Shown here piece by piece: positions 9,056 to 22,137 of a stretch of DNA of 64,000 nt. The notes under the pieces were generated by a model. It was not told the DNA's origin and searched no databases. It worked only from the letters and a program-made list of their open reading frames with translations. A program made the translations under genes and the position numbers. Position 1 is the first letter of the stretch; every line of letters begins with the position of its first letter. Source of the stretch: Clostridium mobile (GTDB lineage Bacteria > Bacillota > Clostridia > Clostridiales > Clostridiaceae); contig NZ_JAHLQF010000003.1 of NCBI RefSeq assembly GCF_018918285.1, positions 372,001-436,000 on the forward strand. Direction: 5' to 3'.

Positions 9056-9631
9056 TTGAATATCAATGATTCGCAAAAGGTGGAGAAGTTTGTTCAACTT
9101 CAATTATTTAAACAGATACTTGATAAGACTGTTGGAGATTCCCCTGCCTTTGCCATAGTTATGGAAAGTTTAACTAAGGCTATGGGAGGAGATAATAAGA
9201 GCTTAATAAATTATATAAATGAAGAAAGAAAAAGTAATGATAATATAGAAGAAATTGTGGAGAAAGCATCTAAAAAGTTTTCTATAGATAAGGATTTAAT
9301 TATGGCAGTAATAAAGCAAGAATCTGACTTTAATCCTACTGTAACATCTACAGCTGGTGCCATGGGATTGATGCAACTTATGCCTGATACAGCAAAATAT
9401 TTAGGAGTTAGTGACCCTTATGATATAGAGCAAAATATAAACGGTGGAACTAAATATTTAAGGGAATTATTAGATGTTTATGGAGATCGCAAAGAATTAG
9501 CCCTTGCTGCATATAATGCTGGACCTGGCACTTTACAAAATAGAGGTGTAAAAGAAGCATCTCAAATTGAAAGGCTTCCTTACGAAACTAGAGACTATGT
9601 TAATAAAGTTATGAAATATTATGGAAAATAA
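9056..9631 (+). CDS. Lytic transglycosylase, SLT domain
   Basis: Cleaves the beta-1,4 bond between N-acetylmuramic acid and N-acetylglucosamine with formation of an anhydro end. I chose the TTG at 9056 (MNINDSQKVEKF) because AGGTGAT lies at normal spacing; a GTG at 9047 is the alternative. Of 191 residues, about 80-190 form a goose-lysozyme-like SLT domain: IMAVIKQESDFNPTV with the catalytic Glu, GAMGLMQLMPDTAKYLG, NINGGTKYL and ALAAYNAGPGTL. There is no obvious signal peptide, a common trait of this clostridial subfamily. Probably cotranscribed with the Y_Y_Y gene. A strong terminator follows at once. Confidence 0.93.
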   Translation: MNINDSQKVEKFVQLQLFKQILDKTVGDSPAFAIVMESLTKAMGGDNKSLINYINEERKSNDNIEEIVEKASKKFSIDKDLIMAVIKQESDFNPTVTSTAGAMGLMQLMPDTAKYLGVSDPYDIEQNINGGTKYLRELLDVYGDRKELALAAYNAGPGTLQNRGVKEASQIERLPYETRDYVNKVMKYYGK

Positions 9632-9656
9632 ACAGTCAAAAGACTGTTTATTTTTT
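9630..9656 (+). terminator. Strong Rho-independent terminator
   Basis: AAACAGTC (9630-9637), loop AAAA, GACTGTTT (9642-9649), then ATTTTTT. It overlaps the last bases of the transglycosylase stop codon. Confidence 0.9.
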
Positions 9657-9706
9657 GTGAGTTTATGGCTATCATATAATTAATAAACAATTTGGAGGTA
9701 ATAATA

Positions 9707-10426
9707 TTGGAAAGATTAGATAAAATACTAGCTAATTTAGGATACGGTACAAGAAAAGAAGTAAAATCATTAGTAAAGAGTGGAGCTGTAGAAGTAGACA
9801 ATGTGATAGTCAAGGATTCAGGAATGAATATTGATCCTTATTCATCTATAATAAAAGTAGATGGTGAAGAAGTAAAATATAGAAAGTATATATATTTAAT
9901 GATGAATAAACCTGCAGGAGTTATTTCAGCAACCTATGATAATCATTGTGAAACAGTCATAGATTTGCTTCTACCAGAACATCAAGCCTTTAATCCTTTT
10001 CCAGTAGGAAGATTAGATAAGGATACTGTAGGATTAATTCTTATTACTAATGATGGAGAGTTAAATCATAAGCTAATATCACCTAAATGGAACGTTGACA
10101 AAATATATTATGCGGAAATAGACAAGAAAGTAAACGAAGATGATATAAAAGCTTTTGAAAATGGTATAACTCTAGATGACGGATATAAATGCATGCCAGG
10201 AAAACTTGAAATAAAAAATGCAAATGATGATGGATCTGAAGTATATGTTACAATACAGGAAGGTAAATTTCACCAAGTAAAAAGAATGTTTGAGGCATTA
10301 AATAAAAAAGTAGTATATTTGAAAAGAATTAAATTTGGTAAGCTGGAACTAGATGAATCCTTAGAAGAAGGGACTTATAGAGAAATTACAAAAGAAGAGT
10401 TTGAAATGTTAAATAATTTTAAATAG
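9707..10426 (+). CDS. RsuA/RluB-family rRNA pseudouridine synthase
   Basis: Converts a uridine in ribosomal RNA to pseudouridine; in this subfamily the target is 16S U516 (E. coli numbering) or a 23S site. The start is the TTG at 9707 (MERLDKILANLG), since GGAGG lies 8 bases upstream. Residues 1-60 form an S4 RNA-binding domain (LDKILANLGYGTRKEVKSLV). The catalytic motif is GRLDKDTVGLILITNDGELNH with the nucleophilic Asp in RLD. The 239-aa length and a KYIYLMMNKPAGVISA segment favour RsuA over the RluB group. It is flanked by terminators and is probably monocistronic. Confidence 0.93.
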   Translation: MERLDKILANLGYGTRKEVKSLVKSGAVEVDNVIVKDSGMNIDPYSSIIKVDGEEVKYRKYIYLMMNKPAGVISATYDNHCETVIDLLLPEHQAFNPFPVGRLDKDTVGLILITNDGELNHKLISPKWNVDKIYYAEIDKKVNEDDIKAFENGITLDDGYKCMPGKLEIKNANDDGSEVYVTIQEGKFHQVKRMFEALNKKVVYLKRIKFGKLELDESLEEGTYREITKEEFEMLNNFK

Positions 10427-10510
10427 TTAATTAGATGTTTACAAATTAATAAAAAATGAATTTTTTCAAGCATGTTAATAAATTATTAATATTTTTTCTT
10501 GCATTACATC

Positions 10511-10539
10511 TTGAAACTCTTCAATAAATTTTATATAAT
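10511..10539 (+). promoter_or_regulatory. Near-consensus sigma-A promoter
   Basis: TTGAAA (10511-10516), exactly 17 bases, TATAAT (10534-10539). It predicts a start near 10545-10547, immediately before a two-hairpin, non-coding transcript that ends in a strong terminator. No reading frame follows within that unit. Confidence 0.8.
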
Positions 10540-10545
10540 GAAGTT

Positions 10546-10622
10546 GCAAGAATAAATAAAAGAATGAATAGCCCCCTTTTATTTATTGAACAACCCATGC
10601 CCCAATGGGTTGTTTGCTTTTT
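10546..10622 (+). ncRNA. Candidate small regulatory RNA with two C-rich loops
   Basis: About 77 nt between a consensus promoter and a terminator. Hairpin 1 is a perfect 12-bp stem, AATAAATAAAAG (10551-10562) with CTTTTATTTATT (10576-10587), and its 13-nt loop ends in GCCCC. Hairpin 2 is a perfect 10-bp stem, AACAACCCAT (10589-10598) with ATGGGTTGTT (10605-10614), loop GCCCCA, then a T-rich tail that makes it an intrinsic terminator. C-rich exposed loops are typical of Firmicute small RNAs that pair with Shine-Dalgarno sequences (RsaE/RoxS are known examples), but I do not recognise this sequence as a named family. The remaining parts of 10427-10740 hold only the upstream rRNA-enzyme tail and the yerC promoter region. 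Confidence 0.7.
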
Positions 10623-10740
10623 TTGTTCATTTTTTTGCAATATACAAAAAATTCAGCCAGTATAGTAGATATATTTTATAATTAATGTTAAAATTTAATT
10701 AGTACTATTAATTATTACTATTAATAAGGAGCTGAATGTT

Positions 10741-11049
10741 GTGAGTGGATATAAATCAAAAATTCAAAATGAAGAAATTGATTTTTTATACGACGCCATA
10801 TTAAAGTTACAAACGAGGGAAGAATGCTATAGATTTTTTGATGATATTTGTACTATTAATGAAATACAATCGTTGAGTCAAAGAATGCAAGTAGCCAAGA
10901 TGTTAAAGGATAGAAAAACATATCAAGATATATCCATAACAACAGGTGCTAGTACTGCTACAATAAGTAGAGTAAATAGGTGCTTAAATTATGGTAGTGA
11001 TGGATATGAAGTTGTACTATCTAGACTAGAAGAAGATAATAAAAAATAA
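10741..11049 (+). CDS. yerC: YerC/YecD-type TrpR-like DNA-binding protein
   Basis: 102 aa with the Trp-repressor fold. The family pattern is clear: LYDAILKLQTREECYRFFDDICTINEIQSLSQRMQVAKML, then the helix-turn-helix TYQDISITTGASTATISRVNRCL. The GTG start has AAGGAG 9 bases upstream. Despite the TrpR resemblance, YerC proteins are not tryptophan repressors and their regulon is not generally known; in Bacillus yerC lies next to pcrA-ligA, and here pcrA-ligA is 4.5 kb downstream. A very strong terminator follows. Confidence 0.92.
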   Translation: MSGYKSKIQNEEIDFLYDAILKLQTREECYRFFDDICTINEIQSLSQRMQVAKMLKDRKTYQDISITTGASTATISRVNRCLNYGSDGYEVVLSRLEEDNKK

Positions 11050-11060
11050 GTAGTATACGT

Positions 11061-11094
11061 AAGAGGATTGGTAAATTTACCAATCCTCTTTTTG
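11061..11094 (+). terminator. Strong Rho-independent terminator of yerC
   Basis: A near-perfect palindrome, AAGAGGATTGG (11061-11071) with CCAATCCTCTT (11080-11090), runs through TAAATTTA in the centre and is followed by TTTG and TTTT. Confidence 0.9.
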
Positions 11095-11241
11095 TTTTAT
11101 ATGTATTATTTAATCACATTTATTTATGTAGGAATATAAATGTTAAATATTTTACAATAAAGGAAAATAATATTATCTGGCGAATAATTAAATATTAAAT
11201 AATATTGTTTTAATATTCTAATAATTTGGGAGGAGAATTCT

Positions 11242-12570
11242 ATGGGAAGCGACAAAACATTCTTAGATAACTATATAGATGATTTGGAAGAGGAAATTGT
11301 AGATATCCGAAGAGATTTTCATAAATATGCTGAATCAGGATGGACTGAATTTAGGACTGCCTCAAAAATAGCAAATTATTTAAGTAAATTAGGTTATGAG
11401 GTTAAACTAGGGGAAGAAATATTTAAAAAGGAAGATATGATGGGTTTGCCATCGGAAGAAGAGTTAAAACTAAATATAAAAAGAGCTTTATCACAAGGTG
11501 GAGCGGAAAAATATATAAGCATGATGAGAGAAGGTTATACAGGGGTAGTAGCAGTACTAGATACTGGTATACCTGGTAAAGTTACTGCATTTAGATTTGA
11601 TATCGACGCAAATGATGGATTAGAGAGTAGCTCCTCAGAGCATAGACCTTTTAGAGAAGGATTCTCCTCAGTAAATAAAGATTCTATGCACGCTTGTGGA
11701 CATGATGGACATGCAGCCATTGGATTAGGATTAGCTAAAGTTTTAAAAGAATTCCAAAAGGAATTAAGAGGTAAAATAATATTGATATTTCAACCTGCAG
11801 AGGAAGGAACTAGAGGAGCTAAATCAATGGCTAATAGTAATATTTTAGATAATGTTGATTACTTCCTTAGCGGCCATATAGGTTTAATGTCTAATAAATT
11901 TGGAGAGATAGCCTGTGGTACAGAAGGATTTTTATCTACAACTAAAATGGATATCATATTTAGAGGAAGGGGATCTCATGCTGGAGTATCTCCTCAAAAA
12001 GGAAAAAATGCACTTCTTGGAGCAGCAACAGCTGCATTAAATTTACATACATTGTGCCAACATGAAGAAGGAGTAGGAAGAATAAATGTGGGAGTTTTAA
12101 ATAGTGGAAAGGGAAGAAATATAATTCCTGATTACGCAATAATGAAGATAGAAACTAGGGGAGAAACTAATAATATCAATGAATATATTACTCAAAGAGC
12201 TAAAGAAGTTATAAAAGCTTCAGCTCTTATGCATGATTTGGAATGGGAAATTAAAATTGTAGGAGGAGCAGAGAGCTCCAATAGTGATGAAGAATTATCT
12301 GAAGTTTTTAAAGAGGAAGTAAAAAATATTAAAGGGATAGAAAGTATAGTGGATCGCGTGAAACTTACGGGCTCTGAAGATGTAACTTACATGATGAATA
12401 AGGTTCAAGAAAAAGGGGGCAAAGCGGTATACGTAATTTTTGGGACAAAAATTGCAGCAGATCATCATAATAATTCCTTTGATTTTGATGAAGGAGTATT
12501 AAAAATAGCCATAAAAGCATATGCGCATACTGCAATAAAATTAAATGGAAAGGAGGACGGAGATAATTAA
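11242..12570 (+). CDS. M20 amidohydrolase, AbgA-like (p-aminobenzoyl-glutamate hydrolase subunit A type)
   Basis: A zinc amidohydrolase of the M20/M40 group that removes an acyl or aryl-acyl group from an amino acid. Several stretches closely follow E. coli AbgA: RRDFHKYAESGWTEFRTAS at the N-terminus, the metal motif HACGHDGH (residues 150-157), FQPAEEGTRGAKSM with the catalytic Glu, GRGSHAGVSPQKGKNAL, and FGTKIAADHHNNSFDFDE. The 442-aa length agrees. GGGAGGAG precedes the ATG. It is first in a three-gene unit with an AbgT transporter and another M20 enzyme. E. coli also needs AbgB, which is absent here, so the exact substrate is uncertain. Confidence 0.9.
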   Translation: MGSDKTFLDNYIDDLEEEIVDIRRDFHKYAESGWTEFRTASKIANYLSKLGYEVKLGEEIFKKEDMMGLPSEEELKLNIKRALSQGGAEKYISMMREGYTGVVAVLDTGIPGKVTAFRFDIDANDGLESSSSEHRPFREGFSSVNKDSMHACGHDGHAAIGLGLAKVLKEFQKELRGKIILIFQPAEEGTRGAKSMANSNILDNVDYFLSGHIGLMSNKFGEIACGTEGFLSTTKMDIIFRGRGSHAGVSPQKGKNALLGAATAALNLHTLCQHEEGVGRINVGVLNSGKGRNIIPDYAIMKIETRGETNNINEYITQRAKEVIKASALMHDLEWEIKIVGGAESSNSDEELSEVFKEEVKNIKGIESIVDRVKLTGSEDVTYMMNKVQEKGGKAVYVIFGTKIAADHHNNSFDFDEGVLKIAIKAYAHTAIKLNGKEDGDN

Positions 12571-12615
12571 AGCTTGAACCTTGACATATTAATATTAATT
12601 ATTGGGGGAATGAGC

Positions 12616-14139
12616 ATGAATACTGAAAAAAGTTTAGCTAATCAAAAAAAAGCTGGAGGATTTCTTGGTTGGGTTGAAAGAGTAGGTAACAAAATACCTC
12701 ATCCATTTATACTATTCATATGGCTTATAGTTATAGTATGGGTAGCTTCCCTTATATGTTCAATTATGGGGGTAAGTGTAGAGAATCCTGTAGATGGAAA
12801 AGTTGTTGCAGTTAAGAACTTACTTTCTGGTGAAGGTATAAGATACATGTTAGAAAATATGATTAAAAACTTCACTAGTTTTGCTCCACTAGGATTAGTT
12901 CTAACTATGACTCTAGGTATAGGCCTTGCAGAGCAGGTTGGATTTATGACAACTTTCATGAAAGAGACAATACTTGGTTCTTCACCAAAGGTAATTACTT
13001 TTATGATTATGTTAATTGGTATATGTGGAAATATAGCTTCTGATGCTGCTATAGTTGTTATTCCAGCTATTGCCGCAGTAATATTTGTTTCCATAGGTAG
13101 GCATCCACTTGCAGGTATAGCATTAGGCTATGCTTCAACTACAGCAGGATTTAGCGCTAACTTAATGATAGCGGGGACAGATGCATTGCTTGCAGGTATA
13201 ACCACAGAGGCATTACAAATCGTAAATAAGGGCGGGGAAGTAACACCGGTAAGTAACTGGTTTTTCATGGCAGTCTCAACATTTATCTTAGCAATTATAG
13301 GTACAGTTATTTCAGAAAAGATTATAGAGCCAAGATTAGGGGAATACAGGGGCAAAAAGCAGATTAAAAATGAAGAAGTAACATCACAAGAAAAGAAGGG
13401 GTTAAGAAAAGCGGGAATAGGAGCCTTAGTCTATGTATTGGTGATATTAGCTGTAATAATTCCTAAAAATAGCTTCTTAAGAGATCCTAAAACAGGCTCA
13501 TTAATACCATCTCCTTTCTTAAATTCAATAATACCATTACTGTTATTTTTATTCATTATAGTTTCATATATCTATGGTAAAGAGGTAGGTAAGATAAAAA
13601 AATTTGCAGATGTGCCCAAATACATGGGAATAGCTATAAAAGACATGGCTTCATATATTGTATTGGTATTTGTTATAGGACAGTTCATAGCTTACTTCAA
13701 CTGGAGTAATTTAGGTTATGTTATAGCTGTAAATGGAGCTAATGGATTGAAAGCAGCTAATTTAACGGGAATTCCATTGTTTATATTATTTATACTATTC
13801 GTAGCATTTGTAAACCTATTTATTGGAAGTGGTTCTGCAAAGTGGTCATTACTTGCACCAATATTTGTTCCTATGTTTTACCTATTAGACTATAACCCAG
13901 CATTAACACAAATGTTATATAGAATAGGAGACTCTACAACTAATATTATATCTCCATTATTTCCATACTTTCCGATCATATTAGCACTAATTAATGAGTA
14001 TGATGAAGAAGCAGGGGTAGGTACTGTGTTATCTTTAATGATACCTTATAGTTTAATCATGCTTGTAACTTGGATAGTATTTGCCATGTCTTGGTATGCA
14101 TTAGGTTTACCACTAGGGCCAGGAGCTCCTATAAGATAA
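12616..14139 (+). CDS. abgT: AbgT-family transporter (p-aminobenzoyl-glutamate type)
   Basis: A membrane transporter of about 12 hydrophobic segments, 507 aa (E. coli AbgT is 508). The start is the ATG at 12616 (MNTEKSLANQKKAGG), because GGGGG lies 7 bases upstream; an ATG six bases earlier is too close. Family signatures are GWVERVGNKIPHPFILF, GFSANLMIAGTDALLAGIT, LFIGSGSAKWSLLAPIFVPM and RIGDSTTNIISPLFPYFPII. AbgT proteins import p-aminobenzoyl-glutamate, or in some bacteria export sulfonamides. The flanking amidohydrolases suggest import of an acylated amino acid that is then hydrolysed. Its ribosome site, ATTGGGGG, is also found at two other genes in this window. Confidence 0.93.
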   Translation: MNTEKSLANQKKAGGFLGWVERVGNKIPHPFILFIWLIVIVWVASLICSIMGVSVENPVDGKVVAVKNLLSGEGIRYMLENMIKNFTSFAPLGLVLTMTLGIGLAEQVGFMTTFMKETILGSSPKVITFMIMLIGICGNIASDAAIVVIPAIAAVIFVSIGRHPLAGIALGYASTTAGFSANLMIAGTDALLAGITTEALQIVNKGGEVTPVSNWFFMAVSTFILAIIGTVISEKIIEPRLGEYRGKKQIKNEEVTSQEKKGLRKAGIGALVYVLVILAVIIPKNSFLRDPKTGSLIPSPFLNSIIPLLLFLFIIVSYIYGKEVGKIKKFADVPKYMGIAIKDMASYIVLVFVIGQFIAYFNWSNLGYVIAVNGANGLKAANLTGIPLFILFILFVAFVNLFIGSGSAKWSLLAPIFVPMFYLLDYNPALTQMLYRIGDSTTNIISPLFPYFPIILALINEYDEEAGVGTVLSLMIPYSLIMLVTWIVFAMSWYALGLPLGPGAPIR

Positions 14140-14231
14140 TATTAAATTTATATTAGATGATATTTTAATCTAGATGATGATTAGTTAAAAATACAGAAAT
14201 TTAGCGATTGTTCAATTGGGGGTGTTTTATT

Positions 14232-15416
14232 TTGACTAAAGAGTTAATCGATAAGTTAGTAGATAAAAATTTGGAGGATGTTATAAATATTAGAAGGGAT
14301 ATACATGCTCATCCTGAGATTGGAATGAATGAGCATAGGACTGCTGATGTTGTATATAAAAATCTCCAAGGATTAGGTTTGAAAGTAGAAAAAGGTATTG
14401 GTAAGACAGGTGTAGTTGCTCTTTTAGAAGGAAAAAAAGAAGGGAAAACAATTTTGCTTAGAGCTGATATGGATGCGCTTCCTATAAATGAGCTAACGGA
14501 TCTACCATTTAAATCACAAAATAAAGATATAATGCATGCTTGTGGTCACGATGTTCATACTTCAATACTTTTAGGAGCGGCAAAGGTATTGTCAAATATG
14601 AAGGATAGCATAGAAGGAAATATAAAATTCGTATTCCAACCTGCAGAGGAATGCAATCCAACTGGCGGGGCAAATTACATGATAGAAGATGGAGTTTTAG
14701 AAAATCCTAAGGTAGATGCAGCTATTGCTCTTCATGTTTGGGATGTGCCCCTAGGTAAAGTAGGAGTAAAAAAAGGGGCTATTATGGCTCAGTCTGATAG
14801 AATATTTATAAAAGTAAAGGGGAAGAGTGCCCATGGTTCTGCACCTCATCAAGGAGTTGATGCTATTGTAGGAGCGGCGCATGTAATAACTGCTCTGCAG
14901 ACTATAGTAAGCAGAAACATAAGCCCTCTTGATAGTGCTGTAGTTAGTTTAGGTATTATACAAGGAGGGTATAGGTATAATGTAATACCTGATGAGGTAA
15001 ATTTGGAAGGAACAGTTAGAACCTTCGCACCACACATAGCAGCTATGATGCCAGAAAGAATTGAGAGTATAGTAAAAAGTATTTGTGAGGCATTAGGTTG
15101 TGATTATGAGTTTAAATATGTAAATGGATATCCATTAACTTATAATGATGAAGAGCTTACAGAGAAGGTTATGGAGTCTTTAAAATATTCTATAGGGGAA
15201 GAAAATTTAATTATACCGCAATATCCGGCAACAGGAGGTGAAGATTTTTCCTTCTTTAACCAATATATACCTTGTACCTTTATGTGGTTAGGATGTAAAT
15301 CCGAAATAAATGAAGATTGTTGCGTAGTTCATAACCCTAATTTCATTTGTGATGAGAGAGCTATACCAGTTGGGATAAAGGTATTATGCAATACGGCAAT
15401 AGATTTGTTAAAATAG
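14232..15416 (+). CDS. M20-family N-acyl-amino acid amidohydrolase (HipO/AmaA type)
   Basis: Hydrolyses an N-acylated amino acid with divalent metal. I place the start at TTG 14232 (MTKELIDKLVDKNLEDV): AATTGGGGGTG lies at good spacing, and the upstream in-frame start would add an unusual MFNWGCFIL. The 394-aa length matches hippurate hydrolase and aminoacylases. Motifs include RRDIHAHPEIGMNEHRTA, LLRADMDALPI, HACGHDVH (residues 102-109), FQPAEECNPTGGA with the catalytic Glu, and KGKSAHGSAPHQGVDAI of the dimerisation domain. It is the third gene of the abgA-abgT unit and may supply the second hydrolase activity in place of AbgB. Confidence 0.92.
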   Translation: MTKELIDKLVDKNLEDVINIRRDIHAHPEIGMNEHRTADVVYKNLQGLGLKVEKGIGKTGVVALLEGKKEGKTILLRADMDALPINELTDLPFKSQNKDIMHACGHDVHTSILLGAAKVLSNMKDSIEGNIKFVFQPAEECNPTGGANYMIEDGVLENPKVDAAIALHVWDVPLGKVGVKKGAIMAQSDRIFIKVKGKSAHGSAPHQGVDAIVGAAHVITALQTIVSRNISPLDSAVVSLGIIQGGYRYNVIPDEVNLEGTVRTFAPHIAAMMPERIESIVKSICEALGCDYEFKYVNGYPLTYNDEELTEKVMESLKYSIGEENLIIPQYPATGGEDFSFFNQYIPCTFMWLGCKSEINEDCCVVHNPNFICDERAIPVGIKVLCNTAIDLLK

Positions 15417-15463
15417 AATGAAATCTAGTTTATATATTTATTGGATAAATATAAGATAATATA

Positions 15464-15502
15464 AAAGATTGGTTTAGAGGTAAATTTTAAACCAATCTTT
15501 TT
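15464..15502 (+). terminator. Terminator of the abg-type operon
   Basis: AAAGATTGGTTT (15464-15475) pairs with AAACCAATCTTT (15489-15500), loop 13 bases, then TT. The stem of 12 bp is perfect. Confidence 0.8.
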
Positions 15503-15612
15503 AAACGTTTTATTAAAATAAATATTAAAGGTGATTAAAGAGGTAGTTAAGTGATATAATATAAACTGATTCATTATATTTGAGTTATTAGGAAACAGGG
15601 AGTGAAAGATTA

Positions 15613-19885
<4,273 letters not shown>

Positions 19886-19917
19886 GGACATATAGATAAA
19901 GAATTGGAGGAGTAGAG

Positions 19918-20181
19918 ATGGGAAGAACTATTAGTATATTAGGATGGGTTTCTGTGTTTTTTACTACAGTAGCCATAATATTGACTATGCTTACAACTTA
20001 TCAATTTGTTTATATTAAGTACTTTAATAGCTACTATACTTTGCAATGGTGTCTCTTCTTTACCATGGTGATCTGGACTGTAAAATTTATAGATTTAAAA
20101 AATATTAAAAAGATGTATCCTATCGTTTGTAGCATATTAGCAGCAGGAAGTATGTTTTTTATATTTATGAAAGTGTATTAA
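19918..20181 (+). CDS. Small membrane protein of unknown function
   Basis: 87 aa with three hydrophobic segments (about 5-28, 38-52 and 65-84). TTGGAGGAG gives a strong ribosome site, and the gene is 32 bases after ligA, ahead of the terminator that closes the pcrA-ligA unit. The residues between segments are polar and aromatic (YIKYFNSYYTLQW; KFIDLKNIKKMY). I recognise no family. Codon use matches its neighbours. Confidence 0.8.
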   Translation: MGRTISILGWVSVFFTTVAIILTMLTTYQFVYIKYFNSYYTLQWCLFFTMVIWTVKFIDLKNIKKMYPIVCSILAAGSMFFIFMKVY

Positions 20182-20188
20182 ATGTAGC

Positions 20189-20228
20189 AAGATATCAACA
20201 AACTCTTTTGAGATGTTGATATCTTTTT
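20189..20228 (+). terminator. Terminator of the pcrA-ligA unit
   Basis: AAGATATCAACA (20189-20200) pairs perfectly with TGTTGATATCTT (20214-20225), followed by TTTG. Confidence 0.88.
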
Positions 20229-20324
20229 GCATATGATTCAGTATGTAAAAAATAATTTTTATGATACAATATATATGTTATTTTTGAGTAGTTATAAAAT
20301 TTTCTAAGAAAGTGAGGGAGTGGA

Positions 20325-20618
20325 ATGTCGATTACTAAAAAAGATGTAGAACATGTAAGTGAATTAGCAAGAGTGGAATTAAAAGAAGAAGAAAAGGAAG
20401 CTTTAATTGAAGATTTGAATAAAGTATTAGCATATATGGAGAAATTAGATGAACTTGATACTGACGATGTAGATATAATTGTAAATCCATATTATGCAGA
20501 AAATGTATTTAGAGAAGATAAGACAGAACCTTCTATGAAAATAGAAGAGGTGTTATCAAATGCTCCAGAAAAATTAGAAGGATATGTATTAGTTCCTCAG
20601 ATTCTTGATGGAGAATAA
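20325..20618 (+). CDS. gatC: Asp-tRNA(Asn)/Glu-tRNA(Gln) amidotransferase subunit C
   Basis: The small subunit of the GatCAB complex that converts Glu-tRNA(Gln) to Gln-tRNA(Gln), and in some bacteria Asp-tRNA(Asn) to Asn-tRNA(Asn). It helps fold and stabilise GatA. 97 aa with the family pattern: [21 protein letters not shown] at the N-terminus and the central [21 protein letters not shown]. The ATG has GTGAGGGAG before it. First gene of gatCAB; 27 bases separate it from gatA. Confidence 0.96.
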   Translation: MSITKKDVEHVSELARVELKEEEKEALIEDLNKVLAYMEKLDELDTDDVDIIVNPYYAENVFREDKTEPSMKIEEVLSNAPEKLEGYVLVPQILDGE

Positions 20619-20645
20619 TTTTAGAAGAGGGAGGTAATTGGAATT

Positions 20646-22103
20646 ATGGAATTATATAGTCTTACAGCTCATCAGTTGAAAGACATGATTAAAAATAAAG
20701 AAGTAAAAGTAGAAGAAGTAGTTAATAGCTTTATAGATAGAATAGAAAGCGTTGATTCAAAAGTTGGAGCTTATCTTTATACAGGAAAAGAAGAAGCTAT
20801 AGATACAGCTAAAAAACTTGATGAAAAAATATCTAAAGGTGAAGAACTAAAGGGATTAGGCGGGGTGCCTGTATCTATAAAAGATAACATAAGTGTTGAG
20901 GGAATGCAAAATACTTGTGCATCTAAAATATTAGAAGGTTATATTTCACCCTATGATGCCCATGTAGTGCAAAGAATAAAAGAAGAAGACGGTATCATAC
21001 TTGGAAAGTTAAATATGGATGAATTTGCTATGGGATCTTCTAATGAAAATAGTGCATATAAGCTAGTAAGAAACCCTTGGGATTTAGAAAGAGTACCAGG
21101 AGGATCCTCTGGGGGATCTGCAGCAGCAGTTGCATCTATGGAGACACCGTTAGCACTAGGAACAGATACAGGTGGATCAGTAAGACAACCTGCTGCTCTA
21201 TGTGGTATAGTAGGTGTTAAGCCAACCTATGGAAGAATCTCTAGATATGGAGCAGTAGCCTTTGGTTCTACCCTTGATCAAGTTGGAGTAATGGGGAAAG
21301 ACGTAAGGGATTCTTCTTTAATAATGCAGCATATAGCAGGTGTGGATAATAAAGACTTTACTTCAGCAAAGATAGAAGTTCCTGATTATAGTGCTTGTTT
21401 AAACATGGATATTAAGGGAAAGAAAATAGGAATACCTAAAGAGTTCTTTGGAGAAGGCTTAGATGAAGGAGTAAGAAAGGCTGTAAATGAAGCTGTAAAA
21501 GTTCTAAGAGAAAATGGAGCAGAAGTTAAAGAATGTTCACTTCCATTAACAGATTATGCATTATCAGCATACTACATAATCTCTAGTGCTGAAGCTTCAT
21601 CTAACTTAGCTAGATTCGATGGAATTAGATATGGAGCTAGAACAAAGAATTATTCAGATCCAGTGGATATATATTTTAAAACGAGAGATGAAGGTTTTGG
21701 AAAAGAAGTTAAGAGAAGAATAATGCTAGGAACTTACGTATTATCAGCAGGATACTATGACGCATATTACAAAAAGGCTTTAAAGGTTAGAAAACTTATA
21801 AAAGATGATTATGAACGCATATTTAAAGAATTTGATGCTATAATATCACCTACTTACCCAACTAAGGCCTTTAAAATTGGAGAAAAATCTGAAGATATAA
21901 TGGCTATGTATTTATCTGATGCCTATACAGTTCCTGTAAGTGTAGCAGGATTGCCAGCTATATCTATACCATGTGGTATGGTTGATGGTCTTCCAGTAGG
22001 TATTCAAATAATAGGAAATTACTTTAGAGAAGACACCATATTTAATATAGCATATAGTTATGAACAATCCACAGATTGGCATAAAATGAGAGCTAAATTA
22101 TAA
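20646..22103 (+). CDS. gatA: Asp/Glu-tRNA amidotransferase subunit A
   Basis: The amidase subunit, which releases ammonia from glutamine and feeds it to GatB. 485 aa, full length. The amidase-signature triad is visible: the Lys in GVPVSIKDN (near residue 79), and the Ser residues of [14 protein letters not shown] (near 154-160) and [14 protein letters not shown] (near 178). GAGGGAGG precedes the ATG. Together with gatB and gatC it supplies Gln-tRNA in organisms lacking or supplementing glutaminyl-tRNA synthetase. A tRNA-Gln gene lies in the array downstream at 28.8 kb. Confidence 0.97.
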   Translation: MELYSLTAHQLKDMIKNKEVKVEEVVNSFIDRIESVDSKVGAYLYTGKEEAIDTAKKLDEKISKGEELKGLGGVPVSIKDNISVEGMQNTCASKILEGYISPYDAHVVQRIKEEDGIILGKLNMDEFAMGSSNENSAYKLVRNPWDLERVPGGSSGGSAAAVASMETPLALGTDTGGSVRQPAALCGIVGVKPTYGRISRYGAVAFGSTLDQVGVMGKDVRDSSLIMQHIAGVDNKDFTSAKIEVPDYSACLNMDIKGKKIGIPKEFFGEGLDEGVRKAVNEAVKVLRENGAEVKECSLPLTDYALSAYYIISSAEASSNLARFDGIRYGARTKNYSDPVDIYFKTRDEGFGKEVKRRIMLGTYVLSAGYYDAYYKKALKVRKLIKDDYERIFKEFDAIISPTYPTKAFKIGEKSEDIMAMYLSDAYTVPVSVAGLPAISIPCGMVDGLPVGIQIIGNYFREDTIFNIAYSYEQSTDWHKMRAKL

Positions 22104-22137
22104 TTATCATTGGGTAAGAAAAGGAGTTGAAAAACAT

